64,000 bases of DNA from Porogramme epimiltina (lineage: Eukaryota > Basidiomycota > Agaricomycetes > Polyporales > Polyporaceae): contig FTLJ01000085.1 of assembly GCA_900155495.1 (NCBI GenBank), positions 31,781 through 95,780 of the forward strand, read 5' to 3'. The stretch's first letter is position 1; every line of letters begins with the position of its first letter. Below the pieces are notes generated by a model, which was not told the origin of the DNA, searched no databases, and saw only the letters and a list, made by a program, of their open reading frames with translations. Shown here one piece after another: positions 34,638-46,105 of the stretch. Made by a program: the position numbers and the translations under genes.

Positions 34638-36849
34638 ATGCGACTCCACCATGCACTCGTTCATTTCCTGGGAGCATCTATCTATGGTTTGGCAGTGGGA
34701 GCCTCTTGGAGCACACCAGAGCCCATGCGAGTGCAAGATGGAGTTGCGCCTTACGACAACGGGCTGTTCACACCACTCGAAAGCCTAGACGCACTCTCGT
34801 CCACAGACTTTACGACCTTGGCCCACCCGGCCTTTCCACACCACAGTGTTCGTGTCAAGGAATCGCACTTCTGTGATGGGACAGTCAAGTCAGTATCTCT
34901 TAGCTCTTCAGTGCCCGTCGGCTTCTTCTAACATGTCTTTTGAAGGGCGTACACGGGATACATCGACGTGGAAGCACGTCATCTATTCTTTTACTTCTTC
35001 GAGAGCCGGCGAGACCCCATTCTGGATGACGTTGTCTTTTGGACCAACGGCGGCCCGGGCGGATCGTCCTCCATGGGACTTTTCACGGAGTTGGGTAAGT
35101 TCTCTTATGTGCTTTTGGTTCCCCGCGCCGTAAGCTGAAACTTAGCTCCCTTTTTCAGGTCCCTGCACAATATTTGATGCGAACAGTACTGTGTGGAATC
35201 CTTACTCTTGGATCAACCAAGCAAGCATCGTCTTCGTCGATCAACCTGTTGGGGTTGGCTTCTCCTACGCGGACCATGGAGAATCTGTGGTAAGTCTTAT
35301 GCTTATCGCGACTCGACCATTCCGTCAGATACCTAAAGGACTTCAGGCGACAACAATGGAAGCGGCGAAGGATATCGCCGCGTTCATGGCAATATTCTTC
35401 AGTCACTTTACTCAATTCCAAGGCCGGCCTTTCCACGCAGCAGGCGAGTCCTACGGGGTGAGTGGTGTTTTCCGCACACACTCCATCATCCAGCATGTGA
35501 CGTTGTGTTTCAGGGTCGTTATATTCCCGTCTTCGCATCAGCAATCTATGACCAGAATGCTCAGCTAGTGGAGGCCGGAATTACCCCAATCAACTTATCT
35601 TCAATCATAATCGGTTTGCAGCGTTCTCTCGCGTATTCACAAATAATCACCTTAACCCTCCCTACTTTACACAGGGAACGGTTGCTCTGACTGGCCTACC
35701 ATGTTCACCGCATATTACGAAGCTTTGTGCAGCGACCCAGCTCTTCCTCCTGTCCTGGACACTGCGTGCGTTCTCTCACCGTTACACTGGAGGTTTCTGT
35801 GACGATCCATCATACTGCAGGAAATGCATTCATCTCAAACAGCTAGTACGTCACATGTCTCTGTGACGAGCTCGCATATAACAACTTCTGTCCATATAGC
35901 TTCCGCGTTGCCTTAAGCGGTATCAAGAGTCTTGCGTGGACAACCTCGATGTCATAGATTGCAGAGAGGCAGCGAAGTTCTGCAGTGATCCATACTACAA
36001 AGGGATATTCTCAGGTATGCTCCTTTCGTTTCTACATTCCCATCTTCTCTGTTAAGTCCAGAGCATTTGCAGACCAGTTGCTCAATCCATATGACCGCTC
36101 TCGGCCTTGGTTAGTGCGCTTCGGGGCGAGGGTCTGGCGAGTCAAACTAACACCAGGAATCCAATAGCAATGGCGAGAGCATAGACAAATGCTTCCCCGA
36201 CATTGCGTACGTCTAGTTCCGCCGCCACCTCTACTCACTATCCCTATTCAATCCTCATCTTTATTCGTTTCAGACGCGTCGTCGGATACCTTAGCAACTC
36301 CTCCATACAGGCCGCGCTGGGCGTCGACCCAGCAGTGCGCGGGAACTTCAGCTTCTCCTCTGCGTCAGTAGCGCGCGCGTTCGACGCGACCCTGGACTGG
36401 TACAACTTCCCCGCTACCGACTACATCGCGGCCCTCCTGGAGCGGGGAGTGCGTGCGCTCATCTTCGCCGGAGAGGATGACTGGATCTGCAACTGGGTGC
36501 GTGCCTCGCACAAACACGTCTCTATCCGTGCTCTACATCTGACGGCGCCCCTCCGCGCAGATTGGCAATGAGAAGATGACGATGGGGCTGGAGTGGTCGA
36601 GGCAGGAAGAGTTCCGGCGTGAGGAGCTCAAGTCGTGGAATGTCGGGAGCACTTTTGCAGGCATGACGCGGAGCGGTGGGGGGCTGACGTTCGCCACTAT
36701 CAACGGCGCAGACCACTTCGTGAGTCCTTTTAGTCAATAGTCAGCAGTATGTTGACTTTCTCTTTCATCTCATTTCTCAGACGCCATCAAAGAGACCTGT
36801 AGAGTCTCTCACCATGTTCAACACTTGGCTTGCGGGAGAAGAGTTGTAA
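34638..36849 (+). CDS. Serine carboxypeptidase, S10 family (copy B)
   Basis: Paralogue of 22642-24789 on the opposite strand. It starts with a signal peptide ([16 protein letters not shown]). Conserved blocks: [70 protein letters not shown] (nucleophile Ser near 35450), [38 protein letters not shown], Asp in [11 protein letters not shown] (near 36475) and His in [15 protein letters not shown] (near 36715). Exon borders follow GT..AG and the frame is open to the TAA at 36847-36849. It has an extra intron after HGESV that copy A lacks. The two copies are clearly diverged, so the pair is old. Substrate, or an acyltransferase role, cannot be judged. Confidence 0.87.
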
Positions 36850-37545
36850 CGTTACATATGACCTCGATCTTGTATGTATTGTCCATTCAATCCAAACCTG
36901 CACCTCCAGACGATGGAGGATGACTTCAAATTCGAGACGAGTAGGAGACATCTGAACAACTGGGCCGTCTCCGTCGTGCGACGTTCGCCGATCATGACGT
37001 TCATCAATGCCGGGTTCCCTAAACACCATCGAGGCGGACCTCGGCCGATGTGCGTAGGCATTTAAGTTGCTGATGGGCCAGGTTGATCATGATGCATGTC
37101 ATACAGCGGCGCGAGTCGGATGAGTTTCAGCCACCCTCACCCTTTGTTGCATCTGACTTCGAGACCGAGCTCTGCTAATCCTGCGTCGAGCGAATGGGTC
37201 GTATAGAAGCCTCTATGTTCCTGCTTATTCACTGGCAAGTAGCTTCAGTGAAGCAGTGTCGTACAAAAATCCATCTCAACCCTAGCATTATACTGATTCG
37301 CGTGCAACGGCGCCATCACTCCGCGCAAACGAGTGCTGCACAGCCTCGCTCACTACCAGCAGGTTCATCGCATCCGCACACCGCGCACCAGGCGGATAAG
37401 CCTCGCCCGTGCGGTAACCAACACGCAAGGCGATTCATCACGCATTCCACAGCCGGCATCCATGGCCCAAAGACCGCAGCCTCTAGGCTCGCCCCAGAGC
37501 TCGCCCGCACGTATACACTGCCGGACCTCGGCGCCCCTCCCCCGA
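36850..37545. other. Intergenic
   Basis: About 700 bp between carboxypeptidase B and the GH128 promoter. A short frame at 36874-37065 (63 codons) has no family resemblance. Nothing else seen. Confidence 0.45.
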
Positions 37546-37553
37546 TATATAAG
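37546..37553 (+). promoter_or_regulatory. TATA box of the GH128 gene
   Basis: TATATAAG, 215 bp before the ATG at 37768. A strong consensus TATA, consistent with a highly expressed secreted protein and a 5' UTR of roughly 180 nt. Confidence 0.6.
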
Positions 37554-37767
37554 CCGAGGTGCCTCGTATGATGGCTCTTTGGGTCCCGTTCAGCTGAGCC
37601 CGAGCGTCCAACGTCCACGTCCTAGTCACGCCCTTCCTCTTGCTTCCTACGCCTGGTGCGTTCACGTTCGACGACTTCCTCCAGCAGACCCCACCACACT
37701 CGCTTGTCACGACTTTTTCTTGCCGGTCGAGAACATCATCATCCCCGCTACCACCTAACGCTCAACC

Positions 37768-38788
37768 ATGAAGTACACCACATCTCTCCTTACTCTCGCG
37801 CTTGCTGCCGCGACCGCGTTCGCTACGCCAAATGGAATGCAGAAGGTCAAGCGCCAGGCGCCGTAAGTGTCTCAGACCCGCCATCCATCGCCTCACGCGG
37901 CTGACCATCGCACCTTCGCGCGCGCACCATCAGCATCAAGCGCGGCTTGTCCTTCAACGACGCTGGGCTCACGAAGAACTTCAACGCGGGGTAAGAGAGA
38001 ATCCAACCCTGTCCAACCCTGGCGCAGCACCCTGCTGACTCGGTCACGTGCCCCATAGCCAAGTTTCGTTCGCGTACAACTGGGACTCTGCCTACCAAGG
38101 CACGCTCCCCGAGGGCGTTACATTCTTCCCCATGATGTTCAGCAACCTGCCCGACCACACCACCCAGTGGGAGGCGAACGCAAACGCCGCGATCGCGAAG
38201 GGCAGCACCCATCTCCTCTTGTAAGTCCCCTTTCCCCCATATCCCGCGCGCGAGCCGCCCTCGCGTCCCCGTGCCCCGCCACTGACGCGCGCGCATCCCC
38301 TTCCCAGCATCAACGAGCCCGACCTCGCGTCCCAGGCGAACACGAGCCCCGCGGACGCCGCCCAGCAGTGGATGCAGTTCATGCAGCCGTTCGCGGGGCG
38401 CGCGACGCTCGTCTCGCCCGCGATCACGAACGGCGCGCCGCCGATGGGCACCGGCTGGATGGACGCGTTCCTCGCCGAGTGCGACAAGCTCGGGTGCACG
38501 GTCGACGCGATCGCGGCGCACATCTACGACAGCGCGTCCAACGTCCCGTATTACCAGACGTACATCACCGACCTCGGGACGCGCTACAAGCGCCCGGTGC
38601 TGATCACCGAGTTCGGCGCGACGGGCTCGGTGGAGGAGCAGCAGGCGTTCCTCAGGACGATGGTGCCGTTCTTGAACGGCCTCAGCTCGGTCACGCACTA
38701 CGCATGGTTCATGACCGCCGCGAACAACCTTGTCAACGCTGACGCGAGCCTGACGCCGCTCGGCACGACGTACGCATCTGCGGCGTAA
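37768..38788 (+). CDS. Secreted GH128 beta-1,3-glucanase (Asl1-like)
   Basis: Exons 37768-37862, 37934-37990, 38059-38220 and 38308-38788 give 264 residues. The N terminus is a signal peptide (LLTLALAAATAFA) followed by a KR dibasic site, probably a Kex2 cut. The catalytic domain belongs to glycoside hydrolase family 128 (Asl1-like): RGLSFNDAG, SFAYNWDSAYQG, FFPMMF, FINEPDL carrying the acid/base Glu, DAIAAHIYDSA, and ITEFGATG carrying the nucleophile Glu, then HYAWFMTAA. Basidiomycetes use these enzymes to remodel or recycle wall beta-1,3-glucan, for example during fruiting. The intron after the first catalytic approach joins LLF to INEPD in frame. The family call is firm. Confidence 0.93.
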
Positions 38789-39149
38789 GGTCATGGGGAT
38801 GAATGCCGTCCCTGTGGAGTGCAGTGGAGCTCTAAGATACGATTAGGTTCCGACAGGCCGTAGTCATATTATGATCCTCACCTCACAGGACACGGGGAGC
38901 CCTTGATGGGCGTCCTCGTGAGCCACCCATGTAGCCATAGTATCGCCTCGTCAATATCCGGTAGCACTTAATGGAATGATGTTCTTCGATCGATATATCC
39001 TTGAGCCAAGACGCCAGGCTCTGAGTGTTCCGTGCGGTCAGTGGCTGAACATTGTGAAAATTATGAAAGACAACAAGGGCAACATCCATAAAGGTATCAG
39101 TACACTCCATGTCCACAGCTTCCTCGTGCCCGGCGCACCCTCCAAGCCA
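38789..39149. other. Convergent intergenic region
   Basis: 360 bp between the GH128 and light-chain stop codons. Nothing recognised. Confidence 0.5.
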
Positions 39150-40055
39150 CTACTGGCTGAGGATCGTGCGCACGAAGGACTCGTAGTTCACGTTTCCGTC
39201 GCTGTAGATGGAACTCAGCATTCGACGCAGGGCTTGAAGGAGGGGCAAAGAGACGCACGGTCCGATCTGCGCTCCCTTGAGGAGCTCATCCACCTCCTCG
39301 TCCGACATCTTCTCTCCGAGTTGCGTCAAGACGTATCTGAGCTCTCCCGCGCCGATGAAGCCGTTCCCCTCCTTGTCGAACACCTGGAAACCGCGGATGA
39401 ACTCCTCTGTTGGGGCCCGCGCCGAGCATGCGCCACGACCGGGCGGCAGCATGGAACGAGCGGAGATGAGAGAAGGGTAACAGACAAGTGGTCGGATCCG
39501 AGTAGGTGAGTTGCGGAGGCTGGACATGAAGGCGCGCACTACGTACCCGGTGTTCCTGCGGGCTTGAAGCCGTCTGGCCTGTTGAGGATGGTGAGGAACG
39601 TCTTGTAGTCGACTGCGCGTTCATTCATGTCCGTTAATCGCGTCCGATCCCGTCATACGCAGCCCACGCCCCACCCCGCGTTCCCCACCCCAACACCCCG
39701 GACATCATGCGGATGATGAGCGAACGCGAAATGAGCGGGCCTAGGCAGACACGCACCTTCCCGTGGGGCCCCCGCGACGATGTCCGCAACCTCTGCTTGC
39801 GTGGGGTTCTGGCCGAGTGCTCGGAGCAGGTCGCCCAGCACCTCGCGCGGTACCGCCCCAGTTCCCTTCTTGTCAAAGAGCGCAAACGCCTCCTTGTACT
39901 CTGTGTGTCGTGCATGCACGGCAGCGTCGTCGGCCTCTTTCCGAAGGGTATTCCATCAAAGGAGTGGCGGACGCGCCGGCGTACCTGCGTTATCGCTCTA
40001 TGCGCGCCCCTTAGCTTCTGCGTCCGACGGAGTAGTGATCAAGCAAGCTCACCAT
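39150..40055 (-). CDS. CDC4/MLC1: Myosin essential light chain, EF-hand (Mlc1/Cdc4 type)
   Basis: Calmodulin-family light chain that binds IQ motifs of myosin heavy chains and is needed for the cytokinetic ring and polarised growth. Exons spliced by eye give [96 protein letters not shown] and [14 protein letters not shown], closely following S. pombe Cdc4 architecture. EF-hand loops are partly degenerate (DKKGTG, DKEGNG), normal for essential light chains that bind little Ca2+. An intron of 56 nt near the end (GAQIGP to DGNVNY) lacks a stop and reads through. The first exon is uncertain: ATG at 40053-40055 is directly followed by a GTGAGC donor and is my best candidate. Confidence 0.85.
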
Positions 40056-40512
40056 GATGTATGGAGATGAAAAGATGGAAGATCGTGAAAGAGAGACGAG
40101 TCGTTGGTCGTAAAGGTCGAAGTGTTGAAACAAGCCGTACTATTCACTTCACCAACGCCGTCTGTAACCGGAACCCTAGAACAGGGCCTATCTCCAGATT
40201 TGGGCGTCTCAGCTGCATCGACCAGCTCCAAAGGCCCAAGGTCTGCTTTTCGGACGGGTTACGAGACATGCTTGCATGCAGATATGTCAACAGTAAGATA
40301 AATGTTCTAAGACGTCGTGTTATGCCATACGTCTCGATTGTAACTACTTGCATACATGGTTTAATTTTTTCAGCGGTCCAGGAGAAGGAAGATTCCGGCA
40401 TTAGTACCAAAGCTGAGGTCAAAGTTCACCGGTGCCCTTTTCGACTCCATTGAGGCACCCGCCCTCGTGTACTCATAGCATGCAAGCCCTTCGTAAAGGA
40501 TGTAAGATCATC
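40056..40512. other. Intergenic
   Basis: About 450 bp: upstream region of the light-chain gene and 3' flank of the next gene, both on the minus strand. No gene or repeat seen. Confidence 0.45.
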
Positions 40513-42040
40513 CTATTCGCCGTCCGGAGCTTCGCGCCATACAGATTCCCAAAGCTGGAAGACGCTCCCTATCAAGAATGCCCAAGATCCCCAGAACGTC
40601 GACAATATGCTCTGAAAATTTACCTACGGAGGCAGCACTTAGTGACCAATAAGCTTATATGAGTCGAGCCCGAAGAACGCACCCCAGACGAGGACAGAGT
40701 GCCGTAGCCAAGGGCGCCGCACAAGGTAAAGCCCACCGCGCCGATGAGATTCCACATGCCGACATGCCTGCGCACAGACGGAGATCAGCATGACGACCCC
40801 GCCGGAGCGGTCCGCACTCCGCTCACCATCCCATACTCTTGACGTTTGGAACCCACCACTTTTTCTGCACCTCGAGCATAAACATGATCGACGAGACGAT
40901 GAATCCTGTTCCGCCGACGACCTGGGGTGTCCAGTAGAAAACGTCGACGATGGCGGTTGGCGGGTCCTCCGGAAAGCCCGATATGACATTGGGTAAGCCC
41001 ACTCTATTAAAACGAAATATAAGCTTCTCGAAGTAGCGCCACCGTAAGTTAGATACGAACATGGTCGACACCCAAAATATGGTAGCAGCCCACATTTGGA
41101 TGAAACAGGCCACGAAACCGATGTCACGCCAAGACCCGAGGCCACTGTGACGGAGGGTTCAGAATAGGAGCGTATGAGGAAGAGGCGGACTTACATCCAA
41201 CGAAATTTGACCTTCGACTTCTCACTGCTAAGCCCCTTTTCCGCCGAGTCGGTGGCGAAATCGGTCGTGCTACCCCGAGCAAGAAGCTCCCACACGGCGA
41301 AAGCGAACAGGTCGTCGTGGCCCGCGTTTAGGGCTTCCACATACATGAGGTAGCTCCCGATTTCGAATAGCGTCCCTCCTGAGAACGCAGACCACGCCCA
41401 CGCCGCCTTGTTGTCAGCCGTACTGCTCACGAGGGGCAGAAAAAGGAAGAAGCCGTTGATGATCTACAATGTCAACGTCATCAGCGTGCATATCTAGACA
41501 TATTGCAGATAAACGGGATATGTGGGCGTGGGGCGTTCGGAAACTTACCCAGCATGTCGAACCGAGCACGAAGACGAGTGCCACCCAGAAGGCGAGGTTC
41601 CACGCGGGGTGGAGCTTGATGCTGGTCGACGAATGCCGTACCCGCTGCTCGACGACAGCGATCTGCTTCTCCGCATCGAGCTTTTCCTCGATGTGCGGCT
41701 CCTGTGCGGCCGCTACGGCACCGGCCTGGTGCTGCGCAACCCGCAGCGGGTGGCGGATGTATCTGTGCTTCCTCGACGCGCGCGAGGACCAGCGGGGAGC
41801 CCCATGCTCGCCGAGGACCTCCGTCTTCGCCGATGGGAGAGGGCGAAACTCTGCGCGGGTTGGGTGGAAGAACGGCAGCGGCCGAGTGAGTTGGTGCGTG
41901 CGATGGACTGCCGCGAGGCTGCTGGGATGTTCTGCCGGGAGGTTCGTGCTCGGGCGGCGGGGAGAGCCGCTGCCGTTCGCACTCCGCGGGACGCTCGTAA
42001 AAGCGTGGGTAGTCTCTGGCGGTTCTAGCCCGTCCGCCAT
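40513..42040 (-). CDS. Conserved fungal integral membrane protein
   Basis: Exons (minus): 42040-41549, 41463-41195, 41144-40827, 40767-40683 and 40611-40513. The start at 42040 was chosen because the translation becomes regular there; an in-frame ATG at 42202 would add 54 residues. The N-terminal part is hydrophilic (EKLDAEKQIAVVEQRV), then at least six membrane segments follow: NLAFWVALVFVLGSTCW, IINGFFLFLPLV, WAWSAFSGGTLFEIGSYLMY, VACFIQMWAATIFWVSTM, VGGTGFIVSSIMFML and MWNLIGAVGFTLCGALGY, ending STFWGSWAFLIGS. Between them lies VDVFYWTPQVVGG. I recognise this as a widely conserved fungal membrane protein of unknown function. No catalytic motif is visible. Confidence 0.8.
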
Positions 42041-42202
42041 GGCAGTGGTTTGCGCTACCGGGGGAATGCTTGGCTGCCTTGGCCGAGAGACGGTGGGCGG
42101 GTGGTGGGTCCCCTCTCGAGCGAGCGGAATGCCGTCATGTTCCACTTCATGGCTTTCGCAGCACTCACCCCAAGCGCTAGCAGAGAAAGTTGACCCTGTC
42201 AC

Positions 42203-44066
42203 GTGGCTCCTCGTAGTGCTGACTAATCAGCCATCTACCAAATTTGGCCACCCGCCTTGTGTCTCCTCCGTCTTCCGTATCTCTCGAGCCTCGAGGTCGT
42301 CGCGAAGACAGAAAACTTCCCATACGACACATCCAGACTCCGAAGAACTTGTCAGCCGCAGCCCGGCTGCACGGCATGCCCCCTTCAGCCCAGGAACCTA
42401 CTCAGGACCTGTCCTATGACTGACCACTTCATGCTCATGACTAATACCGAATGAGTGCCGAAGGCGGGAAGCGACACCTTCGCCATACAGTGTCGCCTCT
42501 GGTCGTTGTTGACCCTCTGTTTAGAAGGTACGGCTGGGCAGGGCGGCTACGGTGTTCAGCATGTTCGCGGGAGCAAGAGTCCGGCACTTTCCGTGGGTAC
42601 CTGAACCTAACCGCCTTCCGGCTCTCATATGAACTGCTCAATGCCCGGCTATAGGTCTACGACGCCTGAACTCACTAAGAAACTTGCGCGGAATTTTTTT
42701 TCATAGCAAACCACGGCGGAATACCGCCACTTCATATTTTTTGATCCGGTTTGGAACGTCCAGTTTCCACTTCAACGTGATAAGGCGTCGAACTCAAAGG
42801 CTGCGCCTATGACACACGCCTCGAACCCCAGATGCATTCCGGAACTATCGGAAGGCGTCAAATCCCGCGCGGAAAAGAGCCCGCGAGCGTTATGAAAGTC
42901 CGCTCTACCGTCTTGTTCCTCATGCGCGACGGGGACAAGGCGGACAACCACGCATGGAGTCTCCGCGAGCATACGGATCAGAATCCGACGGTCGAGTTCT
43001 AGCTGCCAGCGCCGAGGCCGCAGAGCTTGAGTTACGAGTCCCACAGACATATCGGACGCGGAAGCACCGGTCACTTGAGACAGAAGACGCTATTCTAGCT
43101 GCCGCGTGCATGATGCACAACACAAAAGAGACAAGCCGTGTACCTTCAAAAGGCGTGGTGTGCCTCGTCGGAGTTACGAGCGGTGTGCGCCCATGTTATC
43201 GCTGGTTTAACCCGGTAAGGCGTCACCAAAGGAGTCGCTCACGGGCGTGACGGCCTACGGTCCTGTCATACGGGTACCGGCGCAGCGCCTGTCCGACGTC
43301 ATGGCAAAGACCTACGCTTCTCGTCCGAGCATGTTGCCACGATGAATCATGTGCTGGACGCTCGCCTGTCTATCGCGTCATCTTCCGGCTGCTCGCGGCT
43401 GTCGATCTTGTAAAGCGTTTGTGTGCGCGTCCGATGTCGTCAAAGGCGCCGCGGGATGGCGCTCCGGCGCGGAATGCGCATTCTAGCGTGCAGAGAAGCC
43501 TCAGCTCTCTCTAGCGGCGGCTCATGGCAACACAATAACCGAGAGAAGCACTCAGAGGCTTGCCGAGTAGCTTCGATACCTGCCACCGACCGCGGATCCT
43601 CGCGAGGCGAAAGTTACGAGGACAGCGGGAATAAATTATAATCAGTATAGCTAATATCATACCGGTACTATTACATCCACGTGAACATCGCGAAGATAAC
43701 GAACAGGTCCCGAGCGCAGCCGTCTTGGCCTCCAGACCAGACCGGCGGCAGGAACGGTACGCTCTGCATAAGAACATGGTCTTCGGCATCGAATCGGGCG
43801 CGAGGCACGGCGCGCGGGTGAGCAAAGCGTGCCAAATATATCACGGCCAGGACGTCTTCCCAGAGCGGCCATCCGCGACTAGTGCCCTGCTTGCGACGTA
43901 TTCCGGGTGACGTTGGGATGGATGCGCCACATCCTCACATTCAGGGGCTGCAAGACCAGCCATCAGCTCAGCGCATCACGACACATCCCATGCCCCATGC
44001 CACACGGGGGCGGCGGCCGCCCAAAGGAAAAGGCACCGTGCGCGCAATCAGAAGGAGCGCACTCAC
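42203..44066. other. Gene-poor region
   Basis: About 1.9 kb. It contains only short overlapping frames. The T-rich TTTTTTTT near 42696-42703 and a short CGGCGGAATACCGCC inverted repeat near 42713-42727 are the only local features. The 3' part must include the end of the GST gene, whose last exon I could not place. Confidence 0.45.
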
Positions 44067-44864
44067 CTCATCCCAGGTTGCCTGGATGCTTGGTCGCGCC
44101 CACAGGAGCTCGTAGTACGCCATGAGTCGTGCGAAGCGGCGCTCCGCCAGGTGCCTGAGGAGCTTCTTGCCCTCGCCCACGGGATACTTGCCGATCTCGT
44201 AGCCCGCGAGGCGCACGAAGCGCACGAGCATCGGCGCGACGACCGCGTCCGCGAGGGAGAACGGCCCGGCGGCGTACCCTGGCGCGGGCGCGAGCAGCTC
44301 CTGGAACGCCTCGAGCAGGGGTAGCACGGCCTCGGCGCGCTCCCCGCGGAAGAAGAACGCGCGGAATGCGGCGTGGAGCGTCTCGTGCGCGCGGATGACG
44401 AGCAGCCGCGCGAAAGCGCAGACGTCCGGGTCCGCGGGGAGGAGCCCCGCGCTCGGCCGGAGGTCAGCGATGAACTCGATCAGCACGACCGACTCCCAAA
44501 GCTTCGCGGACTCGGTTGAAGGCTGATCCGGGGGCACCACGGGGCCGCCGTACGTGAACGCGGGAACCTGGGCGCGCAAGAAGGGGGACGCTGCTCAGTC
44601 CGATTCGCTTACGGCACCTCGGACGTCAAAGACGCACCGTCGCTACGGGGTTCACCTTCGTGAACCAGCCCGGCTTGCAACCTGGCCTGAGGTCGATTTC
44701 GTATCTGGGGACGTCCAGCCCAGCCTCGATGAGGGCGATGTGAACTCGGTGGCAATACGGAGAGTACTGACGACAATGCGAATTAGTCCCGGTCGCTTAG
44801 TTGAAACTCACAAGCAAACGCTTACCGCGGAAGTATAGAAAGTGAGTTGCTTGTCTTGGACCAT
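44067..44864 (-). CDS. Glutathione S-transferase, omega-like (3' end unresolved)
   Basis: Exon 1 starts at 44864 (MVQDKQLTFYTSA) and splices to YSPYCHRVHIALIEAG, the thioredoxin-fold active-site region. The Cys in SPYC is the expected catalytic residue of omega-type enzymes, which act as thiol transferases more than classical conjugating GSTs. Next come YEIDLRPGCKPGWFTKVNPVAT, VPAFTYGG, and the substrate-helix signature ES.VLIEFIADL. The helical C-terminal domain is present (FSLADAVVAPMLVRFVRLAG). The last clear exon ends at a GTGAGT donor at 44067 after TWDE. No following exon is convincing, so the C terminus may be only a few residues more. The gene has a close TATA box. Confidence 0.8.
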
Positions 44865-44927
44865 GGCGTGAACGGGAGAAAGGATGAGCGCAGATGTGGA
44901 GGTGGAGCCCCGCGACAACGCCGGCTG

Positions 44928-44935
44928 CTTTTATA
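44928..44935 (-). promoter_or_regulatory. TATA box of the GST gene
   Basis: TATAAAAG on the minus strand, 64-71 bp before the start codon at 44864. Consensus TATA at a plausible distance for an inducible detoxification gene. Confidence 0.6.
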
Positions 44936-46105
44936 CTCGGCTTAGGGAGCGCGCAGCGCCCATTCCTCCGCGACCAGAGGATGAGCATAGCCCTGGGCAA
45001 GCCACGCGCTCACGCATTTCACCTGGCGCTGGTCACTGTCACACCGCGCACCACCTGTCCGATGCGGGATAGAAGCCACTGGCCTCATCGGCAGCGTCCC
45101 GCGACGGTAACGAGTGCAGGCAGTCAGCCGCTTGTGGTCGAGGGCTTCCATTGGTTCATGTTGCGACACGGGCCGAGAGGGAGCCACAGGACTAGGCTGG
45201 ATCTATGCCCGGAGTCTAATACAAACCCGTTTAGCACTCTAACCAGAACCAAGTCAGAACAAGCTCAAGCATAACGGAGGGAGTGACGACCCACCGGGCG
45301 ATATCTGTGGCTCAGCGTATCCCAAAGAGGTAGAATGAACCACGATCGCGGCCTTACGACGCGCGAGGGGCGCAGATTGAACACGTTGCGGACGTTACGG
45401 AGTCGGGCTGAGCCTGTCCCCGAAGTTCTGGGCTGAAGCGGTGCGATGCAGCCGGGGAGTCCTGCTCTGAAAGGGTGCGTGATCATGGGCGTCTTCGCGG
45501 GAGCGCGCTCAGATCTAGGCCGGTCCTGAAGAAGGATGAGACAGGGCACCATGAGCTCGGTCCATCGGCGTGGCGGAGCCCTGCCGGCGGGGTATCGGAC
45601 AGTATATGTCATGTTCTGCCCCGAGGCGCAGGGTATCGTTCCGCGGCTGCGTGGCCTCAGGGTGGAAGTCGCGCGGACCCTACCCCCTCCCCCCGGCAGG
45701 GCCGATCGTGGGGGTTTCCTGGCTGACGATGAAGGGCATGGTTCAGTCAGACAAGCTCGAGACTGACCAGTGGGAACTGACCTCTGCGCAGACTGAAGTG
45801 ACGTACTGTCTCCGCCCTATGCCCGAACATGAGTGGGGGCTGTCGTCAATATGCCGGTGTCGACATTTCAACGTCCGCGGCCCACGAGATCTCCGGTGTG
45901 CACCGGATTCCCAGAGGTCGGGGTAAGATTGAGGTCAGAGAGGGCGAAAAACTACAACCGAAATGAACACTTTGAGCAAGGATGAGGGACCATAGACTAC
46001 ATAGTCGTTGAGTAGATAAGAGATACAAGCTATGGTCATAATCACGTGCAACGACGGGGAGCAACAAATACAGCAATAGAAATACAATCCTCGTAAGGGA
46101 TGCTC
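44936..46105. other. Intergenic
   Basis: About 1.2 kb between the GST promoter and the gamma-tubulin complex gene's 3' end. Frames near 45475-45926 overlap in all + phases and have no resemblance to known proteins. No RNA gene seen. Confidence 0.45.
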
